64,000 bases of DNA from Isoetes taiwanensis (GCA_021234155.1 JAJEKV010000057.1:3811821-3875820), one strand, 5' to 3'. Shown: positions 22,875 through 35,490, counted from the first letter of the stretch. Notes: generated from the sequence alone by a model not told the origin. Numbers and translations are program-made.

Positions 22875-23043
22875 GTATAAATTTATACCGTTTATGTTCT
22901 ATGTTGCCCTCCTTTGTATAAATTTATACCATCTCTGTATAAATTTATACAGTCTGCCGCTCAAAGTTTCCCTTCTCTGTATAAATTTATATCATCTGTG
23001 TATAAATTTATACCGTCTGCTCTTCTATCGTATAAATTTATAC
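22875..23043. repeat. GTATAAATTTATAC palindrome cluster 4
   Basis: Six copies at 22875, 22917, 22937, 22979, 23000 and 23030, ending 24 bp before the putative start of the DUF7869 gene. The motif reads as a TATA box on both strands, so it could also act as a promoter. Confidence 0.9.
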
Positions 23044-25015
23044 AGTGTGACGCTAACTTTCTGAGTATGGCTCGAGAGAATAGAGCTGCAGAGCCTCCAT
23101 CTCCTGTTCGCAGGCTTCCTCCTCCAATGACTTTCACACCTCCTCAACTGACACCAGGAAGTAGCCACGAAAATTCTGCCTCCGATATTCAAACCCCCAG
23201 CTCTGTTCAGTTTACTCCACCATGACCACCTCGGCCTACACCATCAATTCAATTTACTCCACCACACCCTGCTCCTGAACGTCGTTTGCCCCCACCAATG
23301 CATTTTACTCCATCACAGGCTACAGAGCTCAGACTACCTCCTCCAGTTCATTTTAGTACGTCTCCCATAGTCCACCGTAGGCTGCCTCCCCGGAGGCAAA
23401 TCATGCCAACTCCATCCATTTCGTTAATTGGTACTATAACAAGTGGGAGCAGTCAGCGCCACGCAACTCCTGTGTTCTAGGACACTTCAGAAGCTGGTCA
23501 ATTACGTCACCAACCTCGATTACTTTTTCCCAGAGAGAGGGAAAGCACCTCACCCCAGGATTTGCCCACACCAAACCTCTCAGCATGTACTAGTACACCA
23601 TCTGTTGCTCCCGTGTCAGACGAAGAAACACCTCATGTTGATCTCTCAGACGAGGACCTACCAAAGCCACAAGACTCTATGTTCGAATTCAAAGCTCCTG
23701 CAAGTAAGAATCTTAGGCGAAACATACACAAGAAAGCATGTACAACCCAAAGAAGAAAGAAACTTATGGACGAGGCTCACTTGAGGGCAACACATACAAA
23801 GCACTGTTATTCTCAACGTTGTTTGCTTAGATTGGACTAAAGGAATTGAGGTTGATTCGTGATAGTTACAGTTCAATGACTCTGTTAGACCAAAGGGGCT
23901 ACTTAGGCTTCAATATTAGGCCAGATTATGGTGAAAGGTTTACTTACACAGCTGGTGGCCACACCGTCTATCAAACAGCCTTTAAATTGATTCATGCTTT
24001 AGGCAGCAGACGACTTGACCGCCTGAAGAATAAGGCTTGACAAGAATCCAGGCATTAATGACTACTGCTATTCAGGAGGTATATCCAGAATTCATGCCCT
24101 TCAATGTGTTTCTTGGATGGAAGATTTCTTTAAGGAGTCATGCGAGAAACTCCCTAACAGCCCTATGTACCACTTGAGTGACAACTTCACGAAACGTGAA
24201 GTCTACAGTAATTATCAGGATATGTGTGTTGAGGCTGGAGAATGCCATGTCTGCTACTCTTACTTCACTGTGCTCTGGAAAAAAAGAGTTTTCTCACGTG
24301 TCCATTCCTAGCAAGCACCAGATGTCTGTTTGTGCTACATGCTCTGAATTAAAAGCTCAGAGACAAAATGCACGGAGAGAAAATTGACAAAACATAGGAA
24401 GAAAGCACTGGAACAACCACTCAACTACATATCGGTTGTCATTGATGGAATGGACCAGAAGAAGACCATCCTACCACATTTTGTCAATGTGCCTAAGGAT
24501 GCTCCTGAAGAAGATTTTATACACCTGCATGTTGTTGGTGCTATGGTATTTAATGGAAAACTATCTTGCAAGGCATTTTTGAACTATCCAAACATTCATG
24601 CTGATCCAAATCTCACTATCACAATATTGAATAAGCTTCTTTCCAATCTAGAACATATACCACCGATTCTATATCTTCAGCTAGACAACACGACAAGAGA
24701 AAATAAGAATCAGGCATTGTTTGCTTACTGTGATATGCTAGTTGAGAAACAAATCTTCAAGAAGGTGAAGATTGGTTTCCTGCTTGTTGGTCATACACAC
24801 GATCAAATTGATCAGATGTTCAGTAGGTTCTCTAAACGTCTTGCTCGAAAAAAAGCTCTCAGCCTACCAGCAATGATTGAGGTTATCCAAGATTCCTACA
24901 ATCCTCATCCAGACATCGAGTTATTATAAGAAACTTATGATTTCAAGGAATCGATTTTTCGGAGAGATCAACTGGGTCACTGTGCTATTGAGCCCTTGAG
25001 AAACATTACATTTCA

Positions 25016-28000
25016 CACTACAAGAGAATGACTGTTTATTGTCAAAAAAAGCGTCAGACTGTCTAGAGAGATTTTTGCCTGACGTTTACGCGGACGACTA
25101 AACTGACGATTATTTTTCTGATGCTTTTTCTGACGATTTTACGTCAGATATTTCGTCTGATTAAGCGTCAGAAAATATACGTCAGGTTATGCATCACATA
25201 AAGCGTCAGAAATGTAACGTCAGAAAAAACGTCAGAAAATACGTCAGAATATGCGTCAGAAAGAGCATCAGAAAAAGCGTCAGGAAAAGCGTCAGCAATA
25301 ACGTCAGAAAAGGCGTCACATGTTTCGTTAGATTTTGTGTCAGATCATTGGTCAGAAGATAACACTATTACAATTTTAGTCATAACATTTCATCCACGAG
25401 TATGTTTTAGATGGAATTTGATGTTTTGAAAAGCTATCTTCCCCTAAAACTTGTTGATCCTTAACTGAATCTGTAAATTTCCATCTCTAGCTAGTATTGT
25501 AGGTTTGAGCTGCGACACAAGGGCTAGATATAGCACTTGTGAAGCTCATGCTGTTATGAGAGGTCTAGAACTCCCATATCACATGCTCAAGATACTAGAG
25601 TTGTATATTTTCTGGAGCTCTTTGCATAGCTCTTAGAAATCCTGCTGAGCTACACACAGCTCAAAAGCTACACATGATTTTATAATTCTAAGGGGGTTCT
25701 TATTTTCCCTCAAGTTTGTAGAAGCCAATGAGTGGGTACCATATAAAGTTTAAAATGGTGATATGCCTAAAAAACTAAATATTGGGTGCATAATTTGCCT
25801 AATATGCAAATGGCTATAATGTCTTGTTTGATGGGCTTGACTTTGAGAAAATGATAAAACTTGAAAAGGATAATGGCATGCTCCAAATCAAGGCCAATTT
25901 ATGCCATGTGCCATGGTGGCATCCATGTTCTTAGATTGCTTAAAATGCATGGCACTAGCCATATTTGTTAGTAGCTAAAGGCTTAAGGGGCTAATTGGTG
26001 AATATCTATAGATTTGAGAATGATATTAGAAATTATTATGATTTTGTGCAAATGACTTGGTATCCTTTGGACTAAGCGAAAATTACATGTATAGGTCACT
26101 TCGTATGGCTTAAACTTGTCTGGAAGATGGTGGAATATTACTACAAACAAGCTCTTACATTATTTAATCATGCTATTAATTTATTTTGGGGTTTCCTTTC
26201 CTTTCCTTTCAATAGATTGTTTGCAAAAGCCATGTTTCGGCAATGTGCAAAAGCTTGTGGACACTTTATATGCTTCGAGAATTCGAGAATTCAATTCTCC
26301 ATATAATAGTTTCTTTGCAAAAAAGCAAGTTTCGGCAAAGGAAAAAAGCCATAAAATGTGCTATATGCTAATGCTTCCATAAAATGGTGGTGCCGACTGT
26401 GTTGAAAAGGGCCAATTGTGGCTTTGTACAAGCAATGCTAATGGGATACTATATCCACTATGATTCAAGAAATTTTCTAGACCTTGTGAATAGGGCATTA
26501 TAATAACGTGTAAACCCTACGATTTGAGGACAGGAGCTCTGGCGCCAACAGCATGTCTGGGCAGATAGAAGGTCAGAACAGATGTCGTGGAAAGACGATT
26601 ATGGCTCATGTGGCCGAAACTAAAATTTTAAGTCTTAATCTTGCAGTTCGAATACCAGTTCATGACATTTGTGAGGCTAATAGCCCTAAAAAAGATCCGT
26701 TGATGGCATTCAGGTCCCGAATCCGGCTTTAGGCCTCAGATAAGATATCTGATAAGAGGTATTTGATAAAAGTTCATTTGCAACAAGGTGATGGAGACCT
26801 CTGCAAAAACGGCTGGCTGTTGGGCTTCTATTCGGCTGTGCCAGATCATGACAAAATTAGAAGCTTGGAGCAAAAAAACCAGGTCGGTCCTTATGGTTAT
26901 ACAACAGTTGATAATTAAATTATGATATAGAATGTGAAGCCTTTGCAAGATTATGTGCTTCATTGGAAAAAGAGATAAGGCTTTTGAAAGATGTTCTGAA
27001 AATGATCTTATATGCTGCTGAACAAATATCCAAAAATGGGCCTGCCAAATCCGAAAATGATTCCATAGTTGTGGCAAATTGGAGTTGGCTTTTCTAGACT
27101 TAGTCCTCTGTTACAACTCTCTTCAGTGTGGACGCTCTAATGGCAGCAATATTAATAATTATTGTGGAGCGCATATATTCAGGTTAGCCTGTGGTAATGT
27201 TTAGTTCCGGCCATGTAAAATTTTAAGGTTCCTAGTATTCCTATTAAGTTAAACTAGTAAATACAGATGTCCTTGGATATGAGGCAAGAACAAGCTTTCA
27301 TGCTTCTATTCAGGTTGAAAAATGTTTAACTTTCATGGTAATGTTTCATGCCAATTTGAATATACTTCTAAGACATGAATGGTTTTGATTATCATGATAG
27401 AATTTCATGGAATGTGAGATAATAGAAATACTGCTTTTATGGTTTCTTAAAGTGCCAAATGCATAATGGTAAATGCTGATAGATCGAGTTCCCGTTGAGC
27501 TGGATTTGCAAGAATTAATGGCCATAACTACATGTTTAGCAATTTGGAAAGCTAAGTGTTGAGCTGGATTTGCTAGAATTAATGGCCATAACTACATGTT
27601 TAGCAATTTGGAAAGCTAAGTCCCCAGGTTTCTTCTTATTCGTTTGAGACTGAACTGAGGTAATACGAAGGCATATCTAATTTAATTTCTAAATAGAAGA
27701 AACATAGGGCGTCTCTATTGACTAACACAGGGCCAGCATGAGCATAAACAGATTGAGACTGGATTTGCTGGATATGAGAAACTCAAGGACAAAGTATGAG
27801 CATTACCTACAGAAGCTCTGTTTGTGCTTCACATATGGTTTTTCCTGGGCAATGGCAGCGGCATGTGATTTTTCCCTGGCTCTTTTGGAGGTAAATCTGT
27901 TCACACATGTGGATTTTTCTGGGTCGTTTAGATATGTATAAAGCATATGGACATTTCTTCCTCAGATTTTGAATTTCAAATTGCAAATGGTTACGTGGTG

Positions 28001-29536
28001 GCATGATCGAAGTGAACAGATCTATTGAAAAACACTAAATGGCATTTTGTTTGTATTCCAGGGAGTTTATTTGGCTGCTGTAAGCAATGCCGAGACACGC
28101 TCAATCTACGAATAAGAGACCTTGTTTTGTAATGCCCGACCTGATGATTTATAATCATCCATTCCTGGTACAATTTCATGTAATAAATTCTCAAATAAAA
28201 CAGGCAAGTTGGGATTCCCAAGCCACCAACAAAAGACTTATTGTATATATCTAAAATATTCTCTGACTTGGTTATTTGTGCAGGTAGGGATTCATACTTA
28301 TTGCAGATTTTTGTCCATTGTGAGAAGCTTGCCTCTTTGCAATGGAACCCCTTTAATCAAGATGAGGTATGATGAATTCCTATGACGTATTGATTTTGAA
28401 CATGGAAACTTGTATGTCCAATGCTAACAGGTTGCATATGTTTCACTTTGTGCCTATGGAAATAGATCCTCCTATTGTTGATTGGTCTTTCTATTGTAAA
28501 TGTTTAGTTGGGTTCCCATAATAATAGTTATTACACTTTAACCTTTATTACACAGCATATATATCCTTGAAGGAAATGACGGGTACTTAGAACTGTGGAA
28601 GTTTCAAGGGTGCAAAAATGTTTAAGGTAGTCTCTTGAAATTCTCTGCCTGTGCATAATATCGTCGTGGATTTATTGATGGAGCTCTTGATTTGTTCTTA
28701 CAGCTGTCTCAAAAAGGGATCAAACAAAATAGAATCACTTTTATTGAGCTGTGGAATCCGTCTTTACTCCCTCTTTGCTAAACAGTGAGATTGCTTTTTA
28801 TTTTTTGAATTCAGCAAATTCCCGTAGGCTACTTACTAATTATATTGGTTGCAGGTAATTGGTGCTTGAATTCCTATGTACAAGCTTGGGCTTATATGTT
28901 TGAGTCCTTGTTGCAATCCCTTTGGTGGCATTTTAATGTTGACATATAACAAAAGTCCTTCTTGGTGGCATTTTAAAGATTGTGCGTACTTTGACATGTA
29001 ACAATTACTACTTGAATAAAGGATCTCAAATTTTTCATACTCTTATCTATGAATTTGTAAAATATATTCATGTAAATTTAAGCATCATCATATCCTAAGA
29101 ATGCAATTGTGAATGCAACTAGATTCGATTAAGAGTGCAAGTAAATCCAAAAGAATATATGCGACTAATAACCTGACAAAAATGCTAGCAAAAATATTTT
29201 TGACGCATTCTTTGACGAAAATGCTGACAAAAAATTTGACGAATTTTCTGACGTTCCTTGACGTTTTTTCTGACGCTTTTTCTAACGTTTTTTCTGACAC
29301 TTAATCGTCAGAAGAACAGACGCTTTTTCTGACACTTAAGCGTCAGAAGAACTGACGCTTTTTCTGACACTTAAGCGTCAGAAGAATTGACGCTTTTTCT
29401 GACGCTGTTTTTGACACTTAATCGTCAGATAATAAGCGACAGATAATTCGTCAGTCAGTAGGGTCTGGGCAGTTGTCTGTTTTGTGAAGACCATCTGACG
29501 CTTTTTCTGACAAAACTTCATCATTCTCTTGTAGTG
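25016..29536. mobile_element. Non-autonomous CACTA element, 4,521 bp
   Basis: Ends are CACTACAAGAGAATGA (16-bp inverted repeats) with the 3-bp duplication TCA (25013-25015, 29537-29539). Subterminal arrays of GCGTCAGAAA-type units run at 25050-25345 and, inverted, at 29190-29510, as usual for CACTA elements. No transposase (TNPD/TNPA-like) coding was found in the interior, so it would need help in trans. An interior 64-bp tandem duplication lies at 27494-27621. Confidence 0.92.
27494..27621. repeat. 64-bp tandem duplication inside the CACTA element
   Basis: GTTGAGCTGGATTTGC...TTTGGAAAGCTAAGT occurs twice in direct tandem with one difference. Confidence 0.9.
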
Positions 29537-30880
29537 TCAGCATCAGATCAAAATTTCACTTGTAGATGGCAAGGCCATCTTACAAGGAAAGAAATATGCC
29601 ACATCCTTGCAGTGGCAGCCAGCAGCAGGTATTCAATTCATTCGCACCATCCCCAATACTAGTTCTATGCTCTCTGCAGAGCAAATGCCTAGGGAAGAGC
29701 ATTTGACTCAAACAAATCATTGGATTATATTGAGACAAGTATTCAGTCATGCTCTAACCACTTTGGAGAGGCAGATGCTTTATGGTGGCCTCAGTTTTTT
29801 TCTCGGCAACGTGACATGTTGCAAGCTTCATTACAAGGTCGAAGACCATTTACATTCAACTGGCCATCTAGGCAAACTCTCCCTGTGCAAGTTGAGAATC
29901 AAGAGGTACATGTAGAGATAATGGCTAGATTAGATGAAGATGACAGAGTCATGTACACTAGCCCTAGACGCACGGCACAACAAGTTGCTCGAGTATCTGG
30001 TTCAGTCTCAGAGATTCAGAAAGAAATGCTCATAGTTGTCCCAGCTGACAATGATGAATCTGGGAAGCCATTCTGGCTAGCTAAAGTACTGGAGGTAACA
30101 AGAGAGGATGGAATTCCCACTCAATTAAAAGTGCACTGGATGAGAACAAATCGCCAATGCTTTCGATTGGGAGTTATACTTTGGAGATGGTAAAAAGCAG
30201 AGTGGGAAAGAGAGCAAAGTCCAAAGCAAACACCTGCGGTCATAGATCTAGGCAAGTAAAGGTTCTTGCATATGACTTTGTTACGAGTCTTTGCTAATAA
30301 GTTACGTATGGTCACTCAAACTTTAATAAAGCCATGTGGATTAGACAAACAACCTAGAAAGGTGGCAAAAAGATGATGATGAGGACTCACTTGTAGACAA
30401 AGGTGAGGAAGAAGATCGTTCGAGTACATCCGGTTTTGAGAGTGAAGGCGAGGATGAAGGCTCAAGTGATCGGGGATTAAATGAGTCTCGGGATGAGATG
30501 CATCCCCGATATTGCTGCAAAATGTAAGTTTGTCCGATGACTCGAACATGTAAAGAACAGAAAGTGCAGGTGATGAGTGTTTGTCAAAATGTCCTATATT
30601 TTTGACAATTTTATTCATAATTTTGTACAATTTTCACAACCTTGAATATTTCACTTCTTTGTCAATCTACTACCCTTGCTATTTTTTTTATTGCCCCTTT
30701 TTTGCTACACTTTATATAAGTAACTATTTTTGCATAGAAGTTATGTTCAATCAACCCCTCAAAAAGGGTACCTAAATTACCTAAATTGTCACACCTGTCA
30801 CAAAAAAACCTTAAAAATGGACTTTTTAAAGGGAATTTTAAGGAATCTTTTAAAGATTCCTTTTGAAGTGCGTTTGGAGC

Positions 30881-30910
30881 AAATAAGTACGTTTCATTTT
30901 AAACTTTGTT
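30881..30910 (-). repeat. Right terminal inverted repeat of the 15-kb element
   Basis: Reverse complement starts AACAAAGTTTAAAATGAAAC. Followed by the TAAG duplication at 30911. Confidence 0.8.
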
Positions 30911-30934
30911 TAAGACCCAATGACCAGATAAGTT

Positions 30935-31219
30935 CTAGAAACCTAAGTCTTCATCATCTTCAATTATAGCAGTAAAGCTCTTGAGTTCAGGTTCTTTAGA
31001 TTTTGATTCATCATTTTTCTTCTTTCGACAATCTCGTGCCCAATGGCAAGCTTTTCCACAATAGCGGCATTTTCCTGGTTTTCTTTCTGCCATATTTGCT
31101 ACTGCCATTATTTTGTTCTTCACTTTCTCCTTGTTTATCCTTTCCTTTAGCAAACATTGCCACAGAGGAAAGATCTTGCTTTCGCAATTTGCGCTCTTCT
31201 TCCAATAAATATGTAGCAC
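30935..31219 (-). pseudogene. Copia gag, C-terminal part with zinc knuckle
   Basis: Carries CRYCGKACHWARDC, a CX2CX4HX4C zinc knuckle, preceded in another frame by LEEERKLRKQDLSSVAMFAK and followed by an acidic end (EDDEDLGF, stop). This completes the gag begun at 35183-34884. A frame shift near 31100 shows decay. The stop lies 25 bp from the insertion point of the 15-kb element. Confidence 0.85.
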
Positions 31220-31330
31220 AATAACAGGGGGTTACTTTTAGATTTTTATACGCTTTTTCACATGGTTTTTCTATGATTTCGTTGTTGTATTCGTTGAGGT
31301 GTACTAAATAGTATTTCTAGAGTGCACCAT
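31205..31330. repeat. Dispersed repeat, short copy at the gag break
   Basis: ATGTAGCACAATAACAGGGG...TAGAGTGCACCATTTATGGG; same family as 32060-32430 and 21600-22000. It lies exactly where copia gag coding stops, so it may mark the end of the composite insertion. Confidence 0.7.
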
Positions 31331-31384
31331 TTATGGGCCGTTGATTTTCGTTGGTGGGAACAATCCGAGGGTTGTTGTCTTTCT

Positions 31385-31560
31385 CTGCATGTGTTTGTGC
31401 ATGAACACTGCGCATGTGTATGCATGTGCATGTGCACATGCATGTGCATGTGTGTGCATGTGCATGTGTATTGTGCATGTGCAAGTGCAAGTGCAAGTGC
31501 ATGTGCATGTGTGCATGTATGTGCATGTGTGCATATGCATGTGTACTTGCCCTCTTGGAT
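31385..31560. repeat. (GCATGT)n microsatellite
   Basis: Interrupted runs of TGCATG/TGTGCA over about 170 bp. The His/Met/Cys-rich reading frames here are by-products. Confidence 0.9.
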
Positions 31561-32059
31561 TCTTATTGCCGGAGTGGATTTTACTACCACGAGATGGATT
31601 TTTTGCTCACACTTACAAAGGTATTTGTTTTTTAATGTTTCTTCGAGTTAGCATAATGTTTTTTTTTTTTTTTCAAGGTATTGGTTTCCCCGATTCTACA
31701 ATGTGGTCTTTGCAAAACCCCTTTTGTTTCCTTCCTAAGATTTGCTACAGATTCAAGTTTAGGCCCTCTGTTTGCTTCCAACTCTTGGATATTCCTGGCT
31801 GCCAGATTGTTCATAGTAGCCAGCCTTTAGCTTCAATCAACAAATGGATTCTTATGCACACAACAGGCGGATTATTCCACGCCCTTTTCCATGTCACGTA
31901 GATCAGTCAAACAGTGGCCACAAGAATGCATTTATATTGTAGGTTTGGAATTTTAATCAAACCGTAAGGTGAATCATGCATTACCTTTAAGCTAGAGATG
32001 GAGCATCCAAAATCATATGGATTGATAAACAATGGTGTCATTGTGAAAGAGAAATGGTT

Positions 32060-32430
32060 GTAGCGGAAGTAACAATATGTAGCATAATGACAGGGGGTTT
32101 TTTTTGTGTTTTTGTACGCTTTTCACAAAGGTTTTCCTAAGATTTCATGGCGTATTCAAATAGATGTACTAATGCGTACATCTAGAGTGCACCATTTCTT
32201 AGTCGTTGATTTAGCTTTTTTTTTTCAATGGTCCAACATCCAAGGGCTCACAACAAAAGCCCTCTTTTTATTTAGCGGCTGAACATGCAAGCCTTGTGGA
32301 TAGCATTTCAGGGCATTCTTGCAAAAAAGTAATGTTCTTGTGATCAGACAGATTTGGAGTGGAAGGCTTAGTGCTTTAATCACGAGGATGATGATCTGGC
32401 CGGATGTGCCGGTACTATTCAAAGTTTCCA
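32060..32430. repeat. ~370-bp dispersed repeat, copy inside the gag insertion
   Basis: Inverted counterpart of 21600-22000, with matching landmarks along the length and about 80-90 percent identity by eye in the core. Confidence 0.8.
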
Positions 32431-34095
32431 TGGCATTCGGGGCCAAAGCATTTCTTTCGAAGTTTTTTCCAAGGTATGGGTGTACCCGTTTCACTTTCCG
32501 TTTCTCAGCATCTAAACCCCGGCGTTTTCTTTTTATTTTACTCTGAACTCCTGTGGGTTCTATCAATACTGCACCATTTGGCAATGGCTTCGAGCGCTTA
32601 TCATCTCTTCTATCAATGCCACCATTTTGCTTTTCTTGTTTTTCTTCATTATCCCAAGTTTGGCGACCAAGATTCTTGACCTTTTCATTTGTGCGTATTC
32701 GTCCCTAGCATTATTTAGCTCCACATCCGCCACGTTTTACGAACCAACAATGCATTGAACTGTTCACGTTTATTCTGTCTTGACATCTGCTTTGATTTCC
32801 ATTCTTGAGGGGCAAGGCAGTTTTCATGCGGTTTTTTTTTTCCATGGAAGGCAGCCCTTGCGAAATTCCTTCCGGCTCCCTCTGAACCAATTCAACAAGG
32901 CCGACTGCACAGAATCGGCTCCTACAAGCAATTTAGGTATTCCAGTGGGCCTTCAACTTAGGGTTCCAATTCCTATGTGCTACAAGATGCTTTTTTGTGT
33001 TCGGTGAGAAAAGGCGTACCAAGCAGATTTATTATGCTACATGTTTATATTGCTTTTTTTCCACGATTATGGTTCCAGGGTTTCAGATTCGGCATCTGTT
33101 TAGTGGCAATAGGCAACACCAAAGCAGACGAAGATACTTTAGTATTTAATCAAAGAAAGATCTGTGTGCTGCAACTAAAGCAGTAATCTTTGATTGCCAT
33201 TTGTAGATAATACTCCACTAGCAGCATCCGGTAGTGCCGATAGTACCTATCTCTTTTTATATCCAGCAGATCTCTTTACTCCGTAAAATATTTTGCCCCA
33301 AAACAGATTCAATGTGAAATGTTTGTCATACCTTCTTTTAATATTCTATGCTATCCTAGATGCCTTGGAAGCTACAAACTCCCCGAATTCAAGTCCGCAT
33401 TTCTCCAAGTTTCTTTAGCTCTTTGCACTGATCCTGATCAATTTACAAAACTCTTTCCTTTACAATCTGCTAGGAAGTTCAAGTCATTATCAGGTTAAGC
33501 ATTCATGTAGTAGCTGCAAAAATATATTACATGCAGCAAATAGTGGATCGTGTATGTCCTTGGTTTTGTTTTTTGGTTTTTTGTTTTTTGGTTGTTTTAA
33601 GATTCTCACAGCTCCAAATAATGCTTCATCATTCACATACACCCCGCGATAAGCTTTTTTAGTCATGCTACCATATCGAAGAAATTCCATTTTTTTTTTC
33701 ATCATGTTATTGTAATATCATCTTCATCTTTGTGCAGAAAATTGTGGCCTGCCTTCTGAAGTCCAGATATGAAGCTTTTAATGTTCAATTTTTGCATTTC
33801 TTCATGTCTCTATGAGAAGCAAATATATTGGCGATCTTTGGAGAGGTGCGTATCACGGACAATGCTACAGATGCTCATGCTACTAACTTCCTACTCATCA
33901 GCTGGTTATTGTGATATGAACCCTTTGCAGTATAAATTATGGGCATCTGCAACATCTCAAGCAGCAATCACAGATCGGCAAGTTGGAACAATGGGACATC
34001 ACTAAAGTTGCCTTTGTTTCTAGTTGCTTCTCATCTCAAAGATATTTTTTCTTGTCTACTTTCTAGCTAATAGTGACACTTATTTTATCATAATA

Positions 34096-34213
34096 TGATA
34101 TATTGTCCTGTTTCTTGGCCTACATATTGCTTTTGTTTAATATGATACATTGTCCTGTTTCTTGGCCTACATATTTGTTTAATATGATACATTGTCCTGT
34201 TTCTTGGCCTACA
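34096..34213. repeat. Three-unit tandem repeat (~40-47 bp)
   Basis: TTGTCCTGTTTCTTGGCCTA followed by CATATT(GCTT)TTGTTTAATATGATA repeated three times; the middle unit lacks a few bases. Confidence 0.9.
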
Positions 34214-34217
34214 TATT

Positions 34218-34860
34218 GCTTTTGTTAGGGCCGGAAGGGCCCAATTTTTTTGTAATGTAACAACTAGCATGTAACAACCATTAAACTAATTTACATAGAC
34301 CATTATGCTCAATATTCTTAAATAAAAATCCCTCGTATAATATCAATTTATTTCTGTATAATGTAATGACTTGTGTTTGTTTTTGCCCCGAAGGGGCAAA
34401 AAATTTTTTAACCATTACATTACACGCCTTAAAATTAAATTCCCCCTTAAACCCCCTTTTGTTTGGGTGCATATTCACACGGGGGGTGACGTAGGGCAGC
34501 GAGAGCCTTCATAATTGTATTTTGCACGTACGAAATCAACACCATATAGTATTCTGCTTGAAATCTTATAGTATTTTGCGAATCTTGTTATACAGTATAG
34601 CAAATTTTGTACTTGCATACCCCACAAACGAGGAACTTTATGTACGGTATAGATTAAGGAATAAGGGGCGAATATGCCTATCCAACAGCTCTCGTTGCCC
34701 GGAGTCACCCCCCGTCTGAATATGCACCCAAACCAAAGGGGGTTTAAGGGGGATTTTAATTTAAATATGTTGGACCCAATGGTTGTGTTAATTAATGTCA
34801 ATGGTAGTTATGTGTTGATTGTTAATGTCAATGGTTGTTATGTGTTGGTTGTGAGGCAAT
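34218..34860. repeat. Dispersed repeat family, copies 2 and 3 (inverted arms)
   Basis: Two oppositely oriented arms carry CACCCAAACCAAAGGGGG (34440-34480 inverted, 34725-34745 direct). Related to 19690-20030, including GGGCC(C)...GGGCCC and ATACCCCA(C/T)AAACGAGGA segments. Confidence 0.65.
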
Positions 34861-34883
34861 AATCTGCTCAAAAGTAAGATGTT

Positions 34884-35183
34884 CTACAATCTGGAGATTT
34901 GGTCAAGAGCATTCCAGATATCTCTTGCAGATTTGGAGAAATCCACATGGTGAATTTGCGAGTCTCCTAATCCCAATCCAATCATAGCTTTCTTATTCTT
35001 TAATTCCCATTTCACAAGCTCGGCAGCATCACTTGGTTTCTTCTCAAAACCATCGACGACTCCAAATAAATCTTTCTCGATTAGATGGAACTTCATCTTA
35101 ACTTGCCAAGTGTGGAAGTTTTCGCCGTTGAATTTTTCGATCACATAATATTTACCCTTGGATAGAGTATCCATGGTTTCCAA
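34884..35183 (-). pseudogene. Copia gag, N-terminal part
   Basis: 100 codons beginning METMDTLSKGKYYVIEKFNG, followed by NFHTWQVKMKFHLIEKDLF and a KKPSDAAELVKWELKNKKAM-type region: the UBN2/DUF4219-like N-terminal half of copia gag. Coding is cut just below 34884, where the composite insertion begins. The C-terminal half resumes at 31219. Confidence 0.85.
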
Positions 35184-35490
35184 TGATATTTAATGGTTTA
35201 TTAAACCAATAATTTTAGTAAAATATCAAAATGTTAACAAAACTTATAATTGGCATGAGAAATGCCACGTTTAAGTTTTCGACCACAAAAGAAAAGGGGA
35301 ACAGCGAAAGAAAAGGGGAACAACGGCGTTTCTTTGGTCGCAACTCTGGGCAACGATTTCTCATGCAGGTGCAATCAGAGGGTGATTGCCCTCCCAGGTT
35401 TAGAAGATTTCGAGTCTTTTACATTTCTTCTGATTTGATTTCTTCCTTTGTCGAATCTCCTTCTTGTATGCCCAAGATTTCAAGCCCGAG

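Larger units (their letters stand above)
23067..30530 (+). pseudogene. DUF7869-type transposase-like protein gene, split by CACTA element
   Basis: Starts MARENRAAEPPSPVRR (23067), then a proline-rich region with repeated RRLPPPM(T/H)FTP, an acidic linker, and a cysteine segment (CYSQRCLL). A WMEDFF...VY.NY...WKK..F...VCATC block (24117-24370) leads to the core: ISVVIDGMDQKK, LQLDNTTRENKNQALFAYCD, LLVGHTHDQIDQMFSR (24384-24929). These acidic clusters suggest an RNase-H-like fold. After 25015 the CACTA element interrupts; coding resumes at 29540 in the same frame, with later shifts, through PFWLAKVLEV...VHWM and an acidic tail. Stops and frame breaks mark it as dead here. Function unproven; transposase of the host element is my inference. 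Confidence 0.7.
15660..30910. mobile_element. 15.25-kb TIR element with ParB-methyltransferase and DUF7869 genes
   Basis: Terminal inverted repeats AACAAGGTTTAAAATGAAAC... at 15660-15689 and 30881-30910 match at 28 of 30 positions. The 4-bp sequence TAAG flanks both ends (15656-15659, 30911-30914). Flanking DNA on both sides belongs to one copia element, which independently supports a clean insertion. The subterminal parts repeat AAACGCACTT. Genes diverge toward the ends: the methyltransferase on minus, the DUF7869 protein on plus. Without the nested CACTA and MITE it is about 10.4 kb. The superfamily is unclear; a 4-bp duplication does not by itself assign one. Confidence 0.75.
31220..34870. 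other. Composite insertion splitting the copia gag
   Basis: Separates gag halves at 31219 and 34884. Contains the dispersed repeats at 31205-31330 and 32060-32430, a GCATGT-type microsatellite (31385-31560), a three-unit tandem repeat (34096-34213) and MITE-like sequence (34218-34860). CAATAA borders both sides (near 31203 and 34857), which could be a target duplication, but the ends are not clear enough to define one element. No gene recognised. Confidence 0.6.

Noticed and set aside
31317-31635. His/Met- and Cys/Val-rich reading frames
   Set aside because: They are translations of a GCATGT microsatellite on both strands, not proteins.
21600-32430. The inverted repeats at 21.6-22.0 and 32.06-32.43 kb as ends of one large transposon
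   Set aside because: One lies within the 15-kb element and the other beyond its right TIR in a separate insertion; a third partial copy is nearby. They are dispersed repeats.
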